Assembly: GCA_037179335.1 (NCBI GenBank)
Contig: JAKZHN010000003.1
Coordinates: 1,860,001 to 1,924,000 of the forward strand
Direction: 5' to 3'
DNA: 64,000 bases
Origin: Cyclaneusma minus
Lineage: Eukaryota > Ascomycota > Leotiomycetes > Marthamycetales > Marthamycetaceae
The position numbers were made by a program, and so were the translations under genes. A model generated the notes under the pieces. The model did no database searches and was not told the DNA's origin. It was given only the letters and a program-made list of their open reading frames with translations. Below are positions 1-10,337 of the stretch, in pieces (positions within the stretch are counted from its first letter, which is position 1; each line of letters begins with the position of its first letter).

Positions 1-257
1 ATGGTGGCTAAGCCAGCCTTCTCATCGTTTGGTATGACGGTATCTAGGTATAGCAAAGTCACAAAACCGCAAACTTCCGCCATCCACAACACCACCAAGA
101 AAAAGAATACAGAACGACTCGCCATAACATCATAACACATCCAAACCCTAGCCGAAAAACCGGAAAGCCAGTGGTGGGCCTTCCTCCCAAAAGATATCTG
201 CCATGGCAAGCACATGGGGACCAGCCTGCAAAGCAATCTCAGCAAACCGCAGAGTCA
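1..257. other. Left edge, no gene seen
   Basis: Normal-composition DNA 3' of the X8-domain gene. I see no credible coding frame, tRNA or repeat; it is probably the 3' untranslated region and spacer of the minus-strand gene that follows. Confidence 0.5.
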
Positions 258-920
258 TCACAAGACAGCCACACCCACCACATATGCAGCAGCAATCGTC
301 CACATGACACCCTCCATCGTCCTTCCACCAGCTGCACCTGAAGTAGCTCTGTCGTCGATCGTATCAGGGGCAGTAAAATTGCCGGTACCAGATGTGGCAG
401 TTTGAAGGACAAAATTCTTGCAAGCAGTAGAGGGAAGCTTGGTGGAGACGGCCTGGGAGGGGAAAGGACAGGAACGTTCGTATTGGTCGAGATAGATCTG
501 GTTTATCATATAGTTGAGCTTCTGAGCGTTGTTGCACTCATCATAAAAGCCAATGACGCCACAGGCTTTTTGGTCCAAACTAGCCCAGATATGTTTGAAG
601 AAGTCGTCAGCCTCGTCAGCCGAGATGGTGTTATTGGCAACGCAGGTAAGCGATGCCACCATGCAGTCGCAAATTTCGGCGTTGGTGGCCGGGTCGAAGG
701 CGGAGTTGGTAGAGTTAGATTCGACTTGCTTGGGCTCAGGTGGAGCCCTACCCTCAATCGAATCGATCAGCTTAGGCTCGGGTGGAGCTCTCTCCTCAAT
801 CGAATCGACCATCTTAGGCTCAGGAGGCGCACGAGCGATGCCAGTGCCGTCGATGTTGAGATAGGCGGAGACAACGCAGGCGACGAGGGCGGAGGTCATG
901 AGAGGGGTGATGAGACGCAT
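258..920 (-). CDS. GPI-anchored X8 (CBM43-like) domain protein
   Basis: A 220-residue single-exon protein that starts at an ATG read from 920. It opens with a secretion signal (about residues 1-20, hydrophobic, ending near VSAYL). Next come three tandem copies of a short proline-rich unit (RAPPEPK plus DSIE-like residues). A cysteine-rich module follows with CDCM, LTCV, KACG, DECNN, RSCPF and ACKNF, in the order and spacing of the X8/CBM43 domain known from Gas/Gel glucanosyltransferases. The C-terminus is a Ser/Gly/Ala stretch and a hydrophobic tail, as expected for a GPI-anchor signal. No glycoside hydrolase domain is present, so this is a stand-alone X8 protein of the cell surface, probably binding beta-1,3-glucan (inference). 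The family call rests on motif pattern only. Confidence 0.75.
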   Translation of the reverse strand: MRLITPLMTSALVACVVSAYLNIDGTGIARAPPEPKMVDSIEERAPPEPKLIDSIEGRAPPEPKQVESNSTNSAFDPATNAEICDCMVASLTCVANNTISADEADDFFKHIWASLDQKACGVIGFYDECNNAQKLNYMINQIYLDQYERSCPFPSQAVSTKLPSTACKNFVLQTATSGTGNFTAPDTIDDRATSGAAGGRTMEGVMWTIAAAYVVGVAVL

Positions 921-2299
921 TGTTGCTGTGGATAAGATTGGACTTGAGTGAAGCTGGAGCCTTTGTTAGAGACGAATGGAGAAGGTGATGATGAGCATGG
1001 TTTGAAACATACAAAGAGAGAGAATGAGTGTGGTTCCGAGTAGACTGTTGTTTCTTTACAGCCTCGAGGTTGAAACGAGCGGTAGTATGTGGTCTTGAGC
1101 CAGTATGACTGATTGTGGAGAGGGAAGACGGTGGTGAAAGTGGAGGATGATGGAAAGATCAATATGGAGGTCGATTTGGAATTGCAGCTAGACTAAGGAC
1201 GAGGAATACAACATGGAAGGAACGAACAAAACAAGAGATCGTAGGTGCAGTCACGAGTTGTTCCAAAGTAGAAACCGCGAACACAATTGAAACCAGACTC
1301 TGAAGTTGGTGACTGCTCTCCAGCGCCGTCCAGTGCTGCTGCCGGGACATCGTTTGCGTGAGGTTTATTGCCATCAATGGCGAAAGAACGAAAGAAGACT
1401 CGCTTTCCTCGACGTGTGTCAACTGGTTGTGCCTGCCTACCCGTGTGACCTATGGCCACGAGCCTCAACGGCAATCGGCAGTCACAGGGCTGCGGTGCCT
1501 GCCTAAACCTCCGTACCTGCATCGCGATGACAACTGAATTCTTGTGTGCTTACCTTGGTTCCGAGAACACTGCCAGCAACAAAAGATGTTGCAACCCAGC
1601 TGCCAGGCATGGTATATAAAGCTTCTGTCATCGATATGTTCAAAAAACACGTCCAATGATGGAGGATATTCCGCGTGTCCAGAAATATTCCGATGAACTG
1701 GAAAGTTTTCGACCAACCAAGAATATTTCTCGCCATGCTGCCATGTAAAATACACCCAAGTCCGTAGTAGCCAGAGCGCACAAAAATTGTCATCACGAGC
1801 CTGCGGATCACGGCGAGCCGATCGCGTATCATATACGACAGCCACTCCAGCCGCTCCGATCGCTCACATAATATTCCCCGTCGATTGAATAGCAGGGCTG
1901 AAACAAATTCTCCACACCAGTCGTCAATCATCTTCCCTTTCGTCTCAGAGCTGAGCGGCTGAAGCGGCTATGACATACGCCAACCACGGAAAAGCCGTTC
2001 GTGTAATTGACCACAGCTGAAAATCACCATTTTCATTCCCGCGCCCATAAAGAAACCGCGACGTCCAGACCAGTCAGCGCGCCATAAAAAAGCAAAAAAA
2101 AAAAGTTCCTCAAGAACCAAAAAAAATTCCACATCGACGCATCGCGACTCCAGAACTCCAAATTTGGGAATTGATTGCAGATCCGAAATCCGAAAAAGCC
2201 CAGCATCAAGCACTGGCCCAATTCTACGCACAAACACCAGCATCCTTTAACCCCCGCGTATAATCATCCAAAACGCTGCACGTCGAAATCAACACTACT
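921..2299. other. Intergenic, no supported gene
   Basis: The frames here (for example a minus-strand frame at 1503-1931) lack any recognisable domain, low-complexity protein signature or splice structure. The part next to 920 should hold the promoter of the X8 gene, and the A/C-rich stretch at about 2050-2299 lies directly upstream of the + strand gene at 2300. Confidence 0.4.
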
Positions 2300-2725
2300 A
2301 TGACCTCCGGAGCTCCCTCCGCTCCCCCCTTTGAGCTCCGTAACGCTGAGCCCGCCTATCCCACGACTGCCTATCCCGCGACCGCCAATCCTCCGACCGC
2401 CTATTCCACCACCGCACCTCCGACCAATTCCCCCTACGCTCCCAACACCGACTTCACCAATGCCCCCGCATACACGCCCGGATACGAGGCAGGGTACGGC
2501 GCAAACCAGCAAATGCAGATGCAGCAGCACCCAGACGACGAAAAAGACCAAGGGACGCCTTGCGACGCCTGCTGTGCACGCTGCGGATGCGGCGAATGCT
2601 GGAACGATTGTTGCGGGCGCAGGAAGGGTGATGGTGGGCCGTGTGCTTGGGCTTTGGGCGTTTGTGCTAATTTTGTGGATCTTTTGTGGGGGTGTTGTTG
2701 TTTTTGGCAGATAGCTACGGATTGA
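2300..2725 (+). CDS. Pro/Tyr-rich small protein with Cys-rich C-terminus
   Basis: A 141-residue frame with ATG at 2300 and no intron. Residues 1-80 are disordered and built from repeats of the type PTTAY / PATAN / PPTAY (about 2350-2420), then a GY-rich and Gln/Met-rich part. Residues about 85-141 hold some 14 cysteines: CDACCARCGCGECWNDCC, then a hydrophobic stretch with CAW, VCANF and WGCCCFW. This architecture (disordered P/Y/Q-rich head, short hydrophobic Cys-rich tail) resembles CYSTM-type or palmitoylated membrane-attached tail proteins. I do not recognise a specific family and assign no function. No signal peptide is visible. Confidence 0.6.
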   Translation: MTSGAPSAPPFELRNAEPAYPTTAYPATANPPTAYSTTAPPTNSPYAPNTDFTNAPAYTPGYEAGYGANQQMQMQQHPDDEKDQGTPCDACCARCGCGECWNDCCGRRKGDGGPCAWALGVCANFVDLLWGCCCFWQIATD

Positions 2726-3800
2726 GGGCGTGGAGTTGGGGTGTTGTGTGTATATTCGGGTGAATGACGATGTTGGCGGATAAGGAAAAATGGTAAATAT
2801 GGAAGAACGCGGTGTGAGTCGTGAATTGGGAGTTGTGGGTGTGGATAAGACCGTGGTCGAGAAATAGTCGAATACGGAAATGAAACTTGGTCGCAGATTT
2901 CTGCCTGCGGCTGCAAGATCTGGATACGAGGAAGATGAGGGGAATGGAATGAAAAGAAGATGAAATCGTGGGTTCAAACAGGACTTATCTTTCAATTCCC
3001 AGAAGACCACAACCACCTAACATGCGCAGTATGGTGCCTGCGAATCACACATTGTGCCTGATTCAGATGGCGAGGTGTCGTGGGCGTCAACAGGGGTAGC
3101 TGCCTAACGGTGCCACGATACCAACCATCTAGAACGGTCAGGCAGCTACTGAGAGCGGCACAGCAGCAGGCGCCACTGGTATCGGGGCAGGGCTGAATGG
3201 AACATGGGTGGTGAGACATGGGGTTAGAGAGGCTGAGCCAATGAACACAAGGTTTCACAGCCCATCGCCCCACTTCCCTGCATCAACCCCTGGCATGAAA
3301 ACTGGAGAAGCTGGGAAGAATTTTGAGGCACGGCGGCCTGATTCTTTGATACTATAGCCGGCCATCTCTGAGTCAAGCGGACTTGGTTCGGCTGTGTTGT
3401 TGAATCGTGGGGGCTAAACTGCTGGCACAGTGATAGACCCGAAGCTACAAGCCTCGTCGTAGGGGCGGCAGGATAGAACTCCGCCGAGAATTGAGGTATC
3501 GAGAAGTTGCAGCTTCGGCATGTTGCTGTCAACCTGCCGGAAAGCCTACCATGCGGTTCGAGACATCGACGCGGCGGCGAGCAGTCATCGGGGCAGATGC
3601 TGGCCATGAGTCTATGATACCATTTCAGGCACCATTTTCGAGAGCGACACATATCGAGCCTGGATGCGAAGTTAGCAAAATCCATCACGATAATCTCTGA
3701 CAAGAGCCTTCTCAGCATACCTGACCTTCTTCCTGCCTCCAGCTCCGAATTCGCAACGGCGTAGAGCATTTCGCTGATATAGCCTCCCCTTGTAAGAGCC
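2726..3800. other. Intergenic, no supported gene
   Basis: Between the convergent genes at 2300-2725 (+) and YAE1 (-). A 206-codon minus-strand frame (3224-3844) overlaps the YAE1 end and has no recognisable features; I regard it as chance. Confidence 0.4.
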
Positions 3801-4541
3801 TCAACTCTGTTCCCCCACCCCCTCGCCCTCATCGCCAATCCCATTCAGATCAACCCCCCACAGTTCCGCCTCAGCCTCCACAATCCTCTCCCACTTCCAC
3901 AACAACGGATGCGCATCAACCACATCCCGAAACGTAACCTCCCTCCCCTCCTCCTCCTCTCCCTCCTCCTCCTCTCCCTCCACCGCAAACTTCCAAATCC
4001 CATCCTCGCCCCAATATTCCCTACCAAACACAATCTCAGTCCTCAGTTCCTCTTTCGCCTTCTCCGCCATTCGCTGCATCTTCTGCGCACCCGTGCCATC
4101 CCATGTTTCGAGCCACTTGCACCCGACCTCCGCATCTCCCTCACTCTTAGGAACATCTTTTCTCTGGCCAGATTCTTCCAGAACAGCTTTTTCCAGTGCA
4201 GCCTTTGCCAACGCATTTTGTATTCCCTCCAGCACACCCAGCACTTTGCCCACGCGAAGGCCCATCGTAGCGCCTAGTGAATATCCCTCGTCGAAGCCTT
4301 CTTGTACAGTTTTGCCTTTCGCGATTGTTAGGCCTTCGCGATAGCCATTTGTTGAATGCGCCGCTCGTAGTCTTGGGATATCTGACGGCTCGGTGGTCGA
4401 AAAACTGTGGTTTTCAGGACGCTGTGTGCCGGTGATGGTGGGAGAAGAGGGTGCGGAGCCAAAGATGTCGTCGAGCGAATCGTTGTGATGTGAAGGAGCA
4501 GGAGAGGGCGCGTCGCCTGTATCACCGGAAGAACGGTCCAT
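3801..4541 (-). CDS. YAE1: Yae1-family protein (Fe-S delivery adaptor for Rli1/ABCE1)
   Basis: Yae1, with Lto1, links the cytosolic Fe-S targeting complex to the ribosome-recycling ATPase Rli1 (established for yeast). The deca-GX3 signature is visible: NGYREGL, GFDEGYSLGA, MGLRVGKVLGV, with glycines every fourth residue, in the middle of the frame. Upstream lies the short LDDIFGSAPSSP motif typical of fungal Yae1 N-termini. The C-terminal half is acidic (a Glu-rich run) and ends in a Trp/Glu-rich helix. The reading frame stays open upstream to an ATG at 4793 (330 codons). I prefer the internal ATG at 4541 (or 4574), because family members begin only a few residues before LDDIFG; the upstream part reads poorly. 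The 5' flank runs into the A+T-rich block about 260 bp from the chosen start, so the promoter is short or affected by heterochromatin (inference). Confidence 0.85.
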   Translation of the reverse strand: MDRSSGDTGDAPSPAPSHHNDSLDDIFGSAPSSPTITGTQRPENHSFSTTEPSDIPRLRAAHSTNGYREGLTIAKGKTVQEGFDEGYSLGATMGLRVGKVLGVLEGIQNALAKAALEKAVLEESGQRKDVPKSEGDAEVGCKWLETWDGTGAQKMQRMAEKAKEELRTEIVFGREYWGEDGIWKFAVEGEEEEGEEEEGREVTFRDVVDAHPLLWKWERIVEAEAELWGVDLNGIGDEGEGVGEQS

Positions 4542-4879
4542 AACCGGGGAGGTAAAGTCGCGTTCTAGGAACATTTCGGGGTGTGCAAGTCGTGTAGATC
4601 TTTCTTGGGAGGTGACAACGGTGTTTGTCTGGTCCAGAACGATTGGCCGACCGGATTTTCGCAATTTGAGGCAGGAGCGAAGGGGGTTGAGAGTCGTGCT
4701 TTCGACCGAAGGGCAAAGACTATCCGGTGCAGGGAAAAACGATTTGCCGGTCACCCGTCGAAATGCCGATCGATGTAGAGTCGTTTGACCCATTTTTCCG
4801 GCTTGCGGAAAATCAATAATTTACTAAGCAATTACTAAGCAATTTCTGCGTATAACCTATTACGCGTGTATAAATTCAA

Positions 4880-5340
4880 AATTGCCCATACGTTTTTAAT
4901 CACTCAATTTAATTTAATATTATATATTTTAATTGGACATTTAATTTGATTCAAAAGTCTATTTTGGCTAAAATTTTAATCTAATACTATATAATCTAAT
5001 TATATACTCGGTTTAATTTAAAACCCTAATTTGCTTAAAAATCTAATTTAATTTAAAATTTTATTCTAATTAAAACTCCAATTTTATTTAATTTTTTTAA
5101 TTTAATTCAAAACTCAATCTAATTAAATATTTAATCCAATTCGATTTTCAATTTAATTAAATATATAGTTTAATTTAAAACTTATTTTAATTGGATGATT
5201 TTATTGGACATTTAATCTAATTTTAAATTCCCTGTATTTAATTTAATTCAAAGCTTAATTTTGCTTTAATATTCTATTTGCTTTAAAATTCAAATCTGCT
5301 TTAAAGCCGCTTTTGCTTTAAGGCTTTATAATATAATTTC
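4880..5340 (-). repeat. Left-edge A+T minisatellite array, ~20-bp units
   Basis: Degenerate units of the form AATTTAATTYAAAACTYCAAT recur about every 20 bp, for example around 5040-5110, 5130-5190 and 5190-5250. The array passes into several copies of TTTGCTTTAA at about 5265-5325. Read on the opposite strand, the unit matches the array at the right edge of the block (29060-29430). Confidence 0.6.
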
Positions 5341-8300
5341 CAATTGCCAATTATAATTTATTATATATATTGCTGAATTGATTGGCCGGCCAATATTTTT
5401 ATTAAAAAACGAATATTTAAATACAAAAGCTATTGCTATTACTACGCTATAATATATTTCCCTTTTTATAGTTTCTTTTTAGTATTTTAATTTTTATAAA
5501 TTTCCAATTATTTTATAGCATTTTTACGCTTTGATTTTACCCAAATAAAATTTAATTTAATAATGGCAATTATCTAGTATTTTTCTAAAGCCACCCCTTG
5601 GCAATTTTCGCAATTTATTTAGCAAATTATTTTTAATTGGTTTTTTCAATTTGATTTTTGCGAAATTTGAACTCTCGAAGGCTTTGTCTAATTTTTCTTT
5701 CTTGTTTTCTTTTATTTAGAAATAATTTTTTCCCCTGCCGCTGCCTATTAAAAATCAATTAATACCTTTTTTAAAACCCTATTTATATACGCTATTGTTT
5801 CCAAAACTGCCTTTATATCCAATAGCGTATTTAATGCTTTAAAAAATGCAAATTTGAATTTAATGGATATTCAATTTGCAATTATTAATTTTACCAAATT
5901 TTGTTAAAAAAACTAAAAAATGGCAATTTCCAATCGGTACACCAAAGTTTTTGCATTAATAATAATTATACCAATCCTATTAAAAGCTTTTTGTATACAA
6001 ACTATAAAAAAGCCCGCTTTACCGCCGAAGCTTTTTTTTTCGAGTTTTTATTTTTATATATTTAAAATCAAATTATTGCTTTTAATAAAAAAATACTTGG
6101 CTGCTTTCTTTAAGCCTGCTATAAAATTTGTAATTAATTTGTAAAAACTAGAAAATTAAAAGCTATTGTTTTTTTCCAATTTGCGCATTTATAACAATAT
6201 GGAATTTATAAATATTTGCGCTATTAATTAATTTTGCGCATTAATAAATATTTGCAAAAACTATTTAAATGATATTAGTTTTTTTATATTATAGAAATCC
6301 AGGCCCAAATTCGTTTTTTAATAATATAAATACGGTTTTATACCAGAATTATTTTAAATATTTAAAAGTCCTTATTTTAATAAAAAAGCGGCTAATTGCC
6401 AAATTTTATATTATTGGCTATATTTTTCAATTTTATTATTTAAATTGCAATATATATTTTTATTATTAATCCATTTATAATTATAGTATTAATTTTAAAT
6501 AGAATTTTTTCAAATTTTGTAATATTCTTTTATCGCCCGAGTTTAAATTATATAAATTAGTAATAATTGCTTGGCAAAAACAAAAAAAAATACGGCCGCA
6601 AATTTCTATTGCTTTTGCATTATTAATAAAAAACAATTAATTATTTTAATATAATTAAAGCGTAATAATCCATTATATAAGAATATAATTATTAATAAAT
6701 GTTATTTTGAAAAGAACAATTATATATTTCAGGATATTTTAAATAATGCAATGTTTATTAATAGATATATTATTAATTAAAAAAATAATTATATATAAAA
6801 TATTAATTAAAAAACATAAACGGTTAAATAAAACTAAAGCGGAAATTGCGTTTAAATTTAAATTTGGTGCTTAAATTAAAGCCAAATTTGCGCTTTGCGC
6901 TAGAGCTGCCTTTAGTGCCGAAGCTAAAGCTAAGGCTTTTGGCAATAGGGATTTATTTGAAATTAAAAATAGGATTATAATAAATTGCCAATTGCTAGAA
7001 TAGCCGATTTTTTAAAACCCAATATTATTGCTATATTTTTTTTATATAATTAAAAAAATACAAATTTTATAAAACGTTAAAAGCATATTACTTTTTTTGC
7101 AAAATTGCAAAATATTATAAATATTCAATTGGCCAGCCAAATTATATATATAAAAAATAGGAGAATAATAAAAAATCTGCTTTATATTATTTACAATTTG
7201 CTTTTTAAAATTGAAATTTATAATTTATAATTTAATTCTATTTTCTTTTAGCTTTATTTTCTATTTTTTTTTATTGGATTTGGGAAATATTATTAAAATA
7301 ATATTAAAATTCGCTTTTATTTAATAGGCTTACAAATTTATTATAAATAGTTTATAAAATATTATAATTATACAGCCGCTTATTATATAGTATTTTTTAT
7401 ATTTTTTATAATATGCAATTATTGCAATAAATATTCTTTTATAATAATATTTATATTTAAAATAATAAATAAAAGCATATTTAAAAAGATTTAAAAAATA
7501 TAATAAATAATAAGCTTTATCATATTGCTAAAAGCATAAATTGCAATACGCCTATTATAAATTTTTAAATTAAAAACATTTTCGCAAACGTGCATTTAAC
7601 TTTTTAATACAATTCCAAATTATTTGTAAAACAAACTGGATTTATATATAAATTTATTGGGTTTTTTTAATTTATTATAGCTTTTTTGCTTTTTAATCTA
7701 TATTTAATTTAAGCGATTTTTACAATTTTATTATAATTCGCATTATTGGTATTTAAATTAATCCAATATTAAAATAGAAAAAATATAATTACTAGCAAAT
7801 AATAAATATTATAAAGAATCCAATATTAGCGGCCAAATACTTTTATATTATAATTTCTATTATTTTTTAAAAAAAGAAATTAAAAAGTATTTTAACGGAA
7901 TTTTAAACCGCATTTTTTATTATTTTGCTATAATAAAAATTAATATTAAAAGGAGATTTTACTATTGTAATTTTGCCTAGCTGGACGATTCTATAAATTA
8001 TATAAAAGTTTTATAAAAAATTAAAATTTTGAGGGGTTTCCGCTAATATTTAAATAACTATTTATATATTATTATTATTAAATGCTTTAATAAAATTGCT
8101 TTTAAATTTCAAAAAAATAATTTTTATAGCCAAGAATAATTTAATGCTTTTTTTAATAAAAGTATTAAAAACTTTATAAACCGGTTTTTTGCAAAAAAAC
8201 AATTTAAAAATTGGAAACTACTAGGTTTATAAATACTTGCCTATTTATAAAAAATATAAATATATTAATTACTATTTTAATTATTTAAAAAAAAAATTAA

Positions 8301-10106
8301 AATAGATTTTATAATTAATTAATTTAAGCTGCCTGAGAATTATATATAGCTTAGCAAAAAGCATTGCATTGCCTATTGCAAAAAAATTGGTTTTATCATA
8401 TTTTCGCGCAATAATTCTTAATTTAATTATAGAAATCCTATTTTTGGTATATATTTGCAAATTAATTATAATATGTTGTATATTTTAATTATTGATTTTA
8501 TTAAATTGCTGTTTTTAATTTATTATATTATTAATTATGCAATTAAAAATAATATTTAAATATATAAGTTAATAATAATAATCGCGATTTAAAAAGCAAT
8601 TTTGGAAAAATTACAAATTATTGGCAAAAGAAATTTAATTTTTATTTAGCAATTTTTCTTTAATATATTATAAAAGAAATAAATAATGCAAATTTATAAT
8701 TGCTTTATAAAAAAGCGTGAAATAGAAATGCCGTTTATTATAGCCATTTTTCTCCGGTAGCTAATATCCTTTTTTAATAAATTTAAAAAGCTTTTTTATA
8801 ATATTATTTATATTTTCAATAATAAAACTTTTTAGATTTTTTTTTATATATATCGGGTTTATTTATTTTAGCAATAGGCTTTAAAAAGCAATTATTTATA
8901 TAAATTATAAATTTTATAGGCCTAGATTTAATGCTTTTAATTTTTATAAATATAATTGCTAAATTAAGGCCTAGATAGATTCATAAGCAATTGCTATTAG
9001 GTTTTTCCTATTTATTAAAGGCTATTTCAATTTTAATATTTATTATTAAAATAATTCAAAAAAACTTAGCAATTAATATTATATTTTTATATTTATAAAA
9101 AAAGAAATTTGCTTTATTAAATTTTAATAATATTTTTATTGATTTAAATCTTATTAAAAATAATATATATAAATATTTATTTAATTTGCTAATATTGTGG
9201 TAATAGCTTTGGCAATTATTTTATATTTATATTAAGGCCAATTTTAATATTGCAGATCTTTTTACAATTTCGGCAATTATTTAATTTAAAATTAAATTAA
9301 TTTTATTTTTAAAAATTCAAACTATTGCTAATAATTTTTGTTATTTACACCAATTAAAAACTAAAGCAATTAGAAATCGCGCTATTAGACAAATAAAATT
9401 TAATTAATAAAAATCTAATTTTAATATAAATTTATAAGGCTTTAAAAGCAATAAAGCATTTTAGTTTAATTAATTCGCGTAAAATAAAATTTCTTTTTAT
9501 ATTGATTTAAAGGTTTTAATATATAAATAAAAGACTGCCAAATTTAATTTAATGCTTTATTGCTTTATTGTTTAAAATTAGCCCAATTTGCAATTAATAA
9601 AAAACTTTGCTATTTTGGAATTTGGCAATAAATATAATACTATTTATATAAAGGCCTGGAAAAAAACTATGAGCAAAAATAAGATTTTTATAAATTCGGA
9701 TTTTAATAATAAAAATAGCATTACGTTTTTATTTATTAAAATATTAATTATTATTTCTAGTTTAAAATTAATTTTAATATTTTGCAAAATTATAATCAGT
9801 TTAAAGCATTATTATAATATTTGCTTAATTTTGTAAAAGCTAATAAAATTGGTAATAGATTAATATAAATTAAATAATAAAATAACGCCTAATTATAATA
9901 ATATTATTTTATCATATATAAAAAACTAATTTTAATAATAATTTAAATTATATTCCCAATATTTAAAACCAAAAGGTTATATATATTAATAAATAAAAAA
10001 ATATAGAAAAAACGCTTTTTATCCAGGTATATGTTTTTAAAATAAATATTATAAATTATTATAATTAAATTCTTATTTTTGCATTTATTAATGCAATTGC
10101 AGCAAA
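5341..10106. other. Unclassified mutated repeat DNA
   Basis: Continuously A+T-rich. No LTR pair, terminal inverted repeat or certain protein motif found. Plus-strand frames at about 8750-9450 keep partial coding character (stops mostly TAA/TAG), which suggests a second dead transposon, but no family can be named by eye. Confidence 0.4.
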
Positions 10107-10111
10107 TATTT

Positions 10112-10337
10112 TATTATAATGGTTAAAAATAAATTGGCAAATAGGGGTGCATTATACGTATTTTTTAGCTATAAAAAATAGCTGCTATTCTTTTTAAGCA
10201 AAAATAGCAACGCTTAAATATTATATATTAACAGCCTTGCTTAGCTTTTTTAATAAACAATGCTTACCTTTTACACACTTTAAATATATATATCTTGTAG
10301 GGTGCCTATAAGGCGCCTTTTTTAGCCCCGTATAATA
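10112..10337 (-). repeat. LTR (3' LTR of the minus-strand gypsy element)
   Basis: Aligns end to end with 17511-17736. Shared landmarks include TTATAATGGTTAAAAATAAA at the left, AGCTATAAAAAATAGCTGCT in the middle, AGCCTTGCTTAGC, and a CCCCG just before the right end. An inner hairpin is visible (AGCTGCT...AGCAACG, stronger as AGCTGCT...AGCAGCG in the other copy). Confidence 0.85.

Noticed and set aside
3224..3844. 206-codon minus-strand frame
   Set aside because: Overlaps the end of YAE1 on the same strand, with no domain or normal codon pattern.
4880..5340. CRISPR array
   Set aside because: Units are adjacent and degenerate without unique spacers, and the organism is a fungus.
5920..6469. 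Open frames of 66-74 codons inside the A+T block
   Set aside because: Composition is that of random A+T DNA (Ile, Lys, Phe, Asn, Leu); no domain, no intron signals, no conservation visible. The same holds for 9588-9836, 15719-15910, 20699-20908, 23377-23559 and 23950-24207.
9239..9300. Possible LINE RNase H end (frame reading NIADLFTISAII)
   Set aside because: A short resemblance to the GNxxADxLA pattern only; no supporting reverse-transcriptase motif was found upstream on the same strand.
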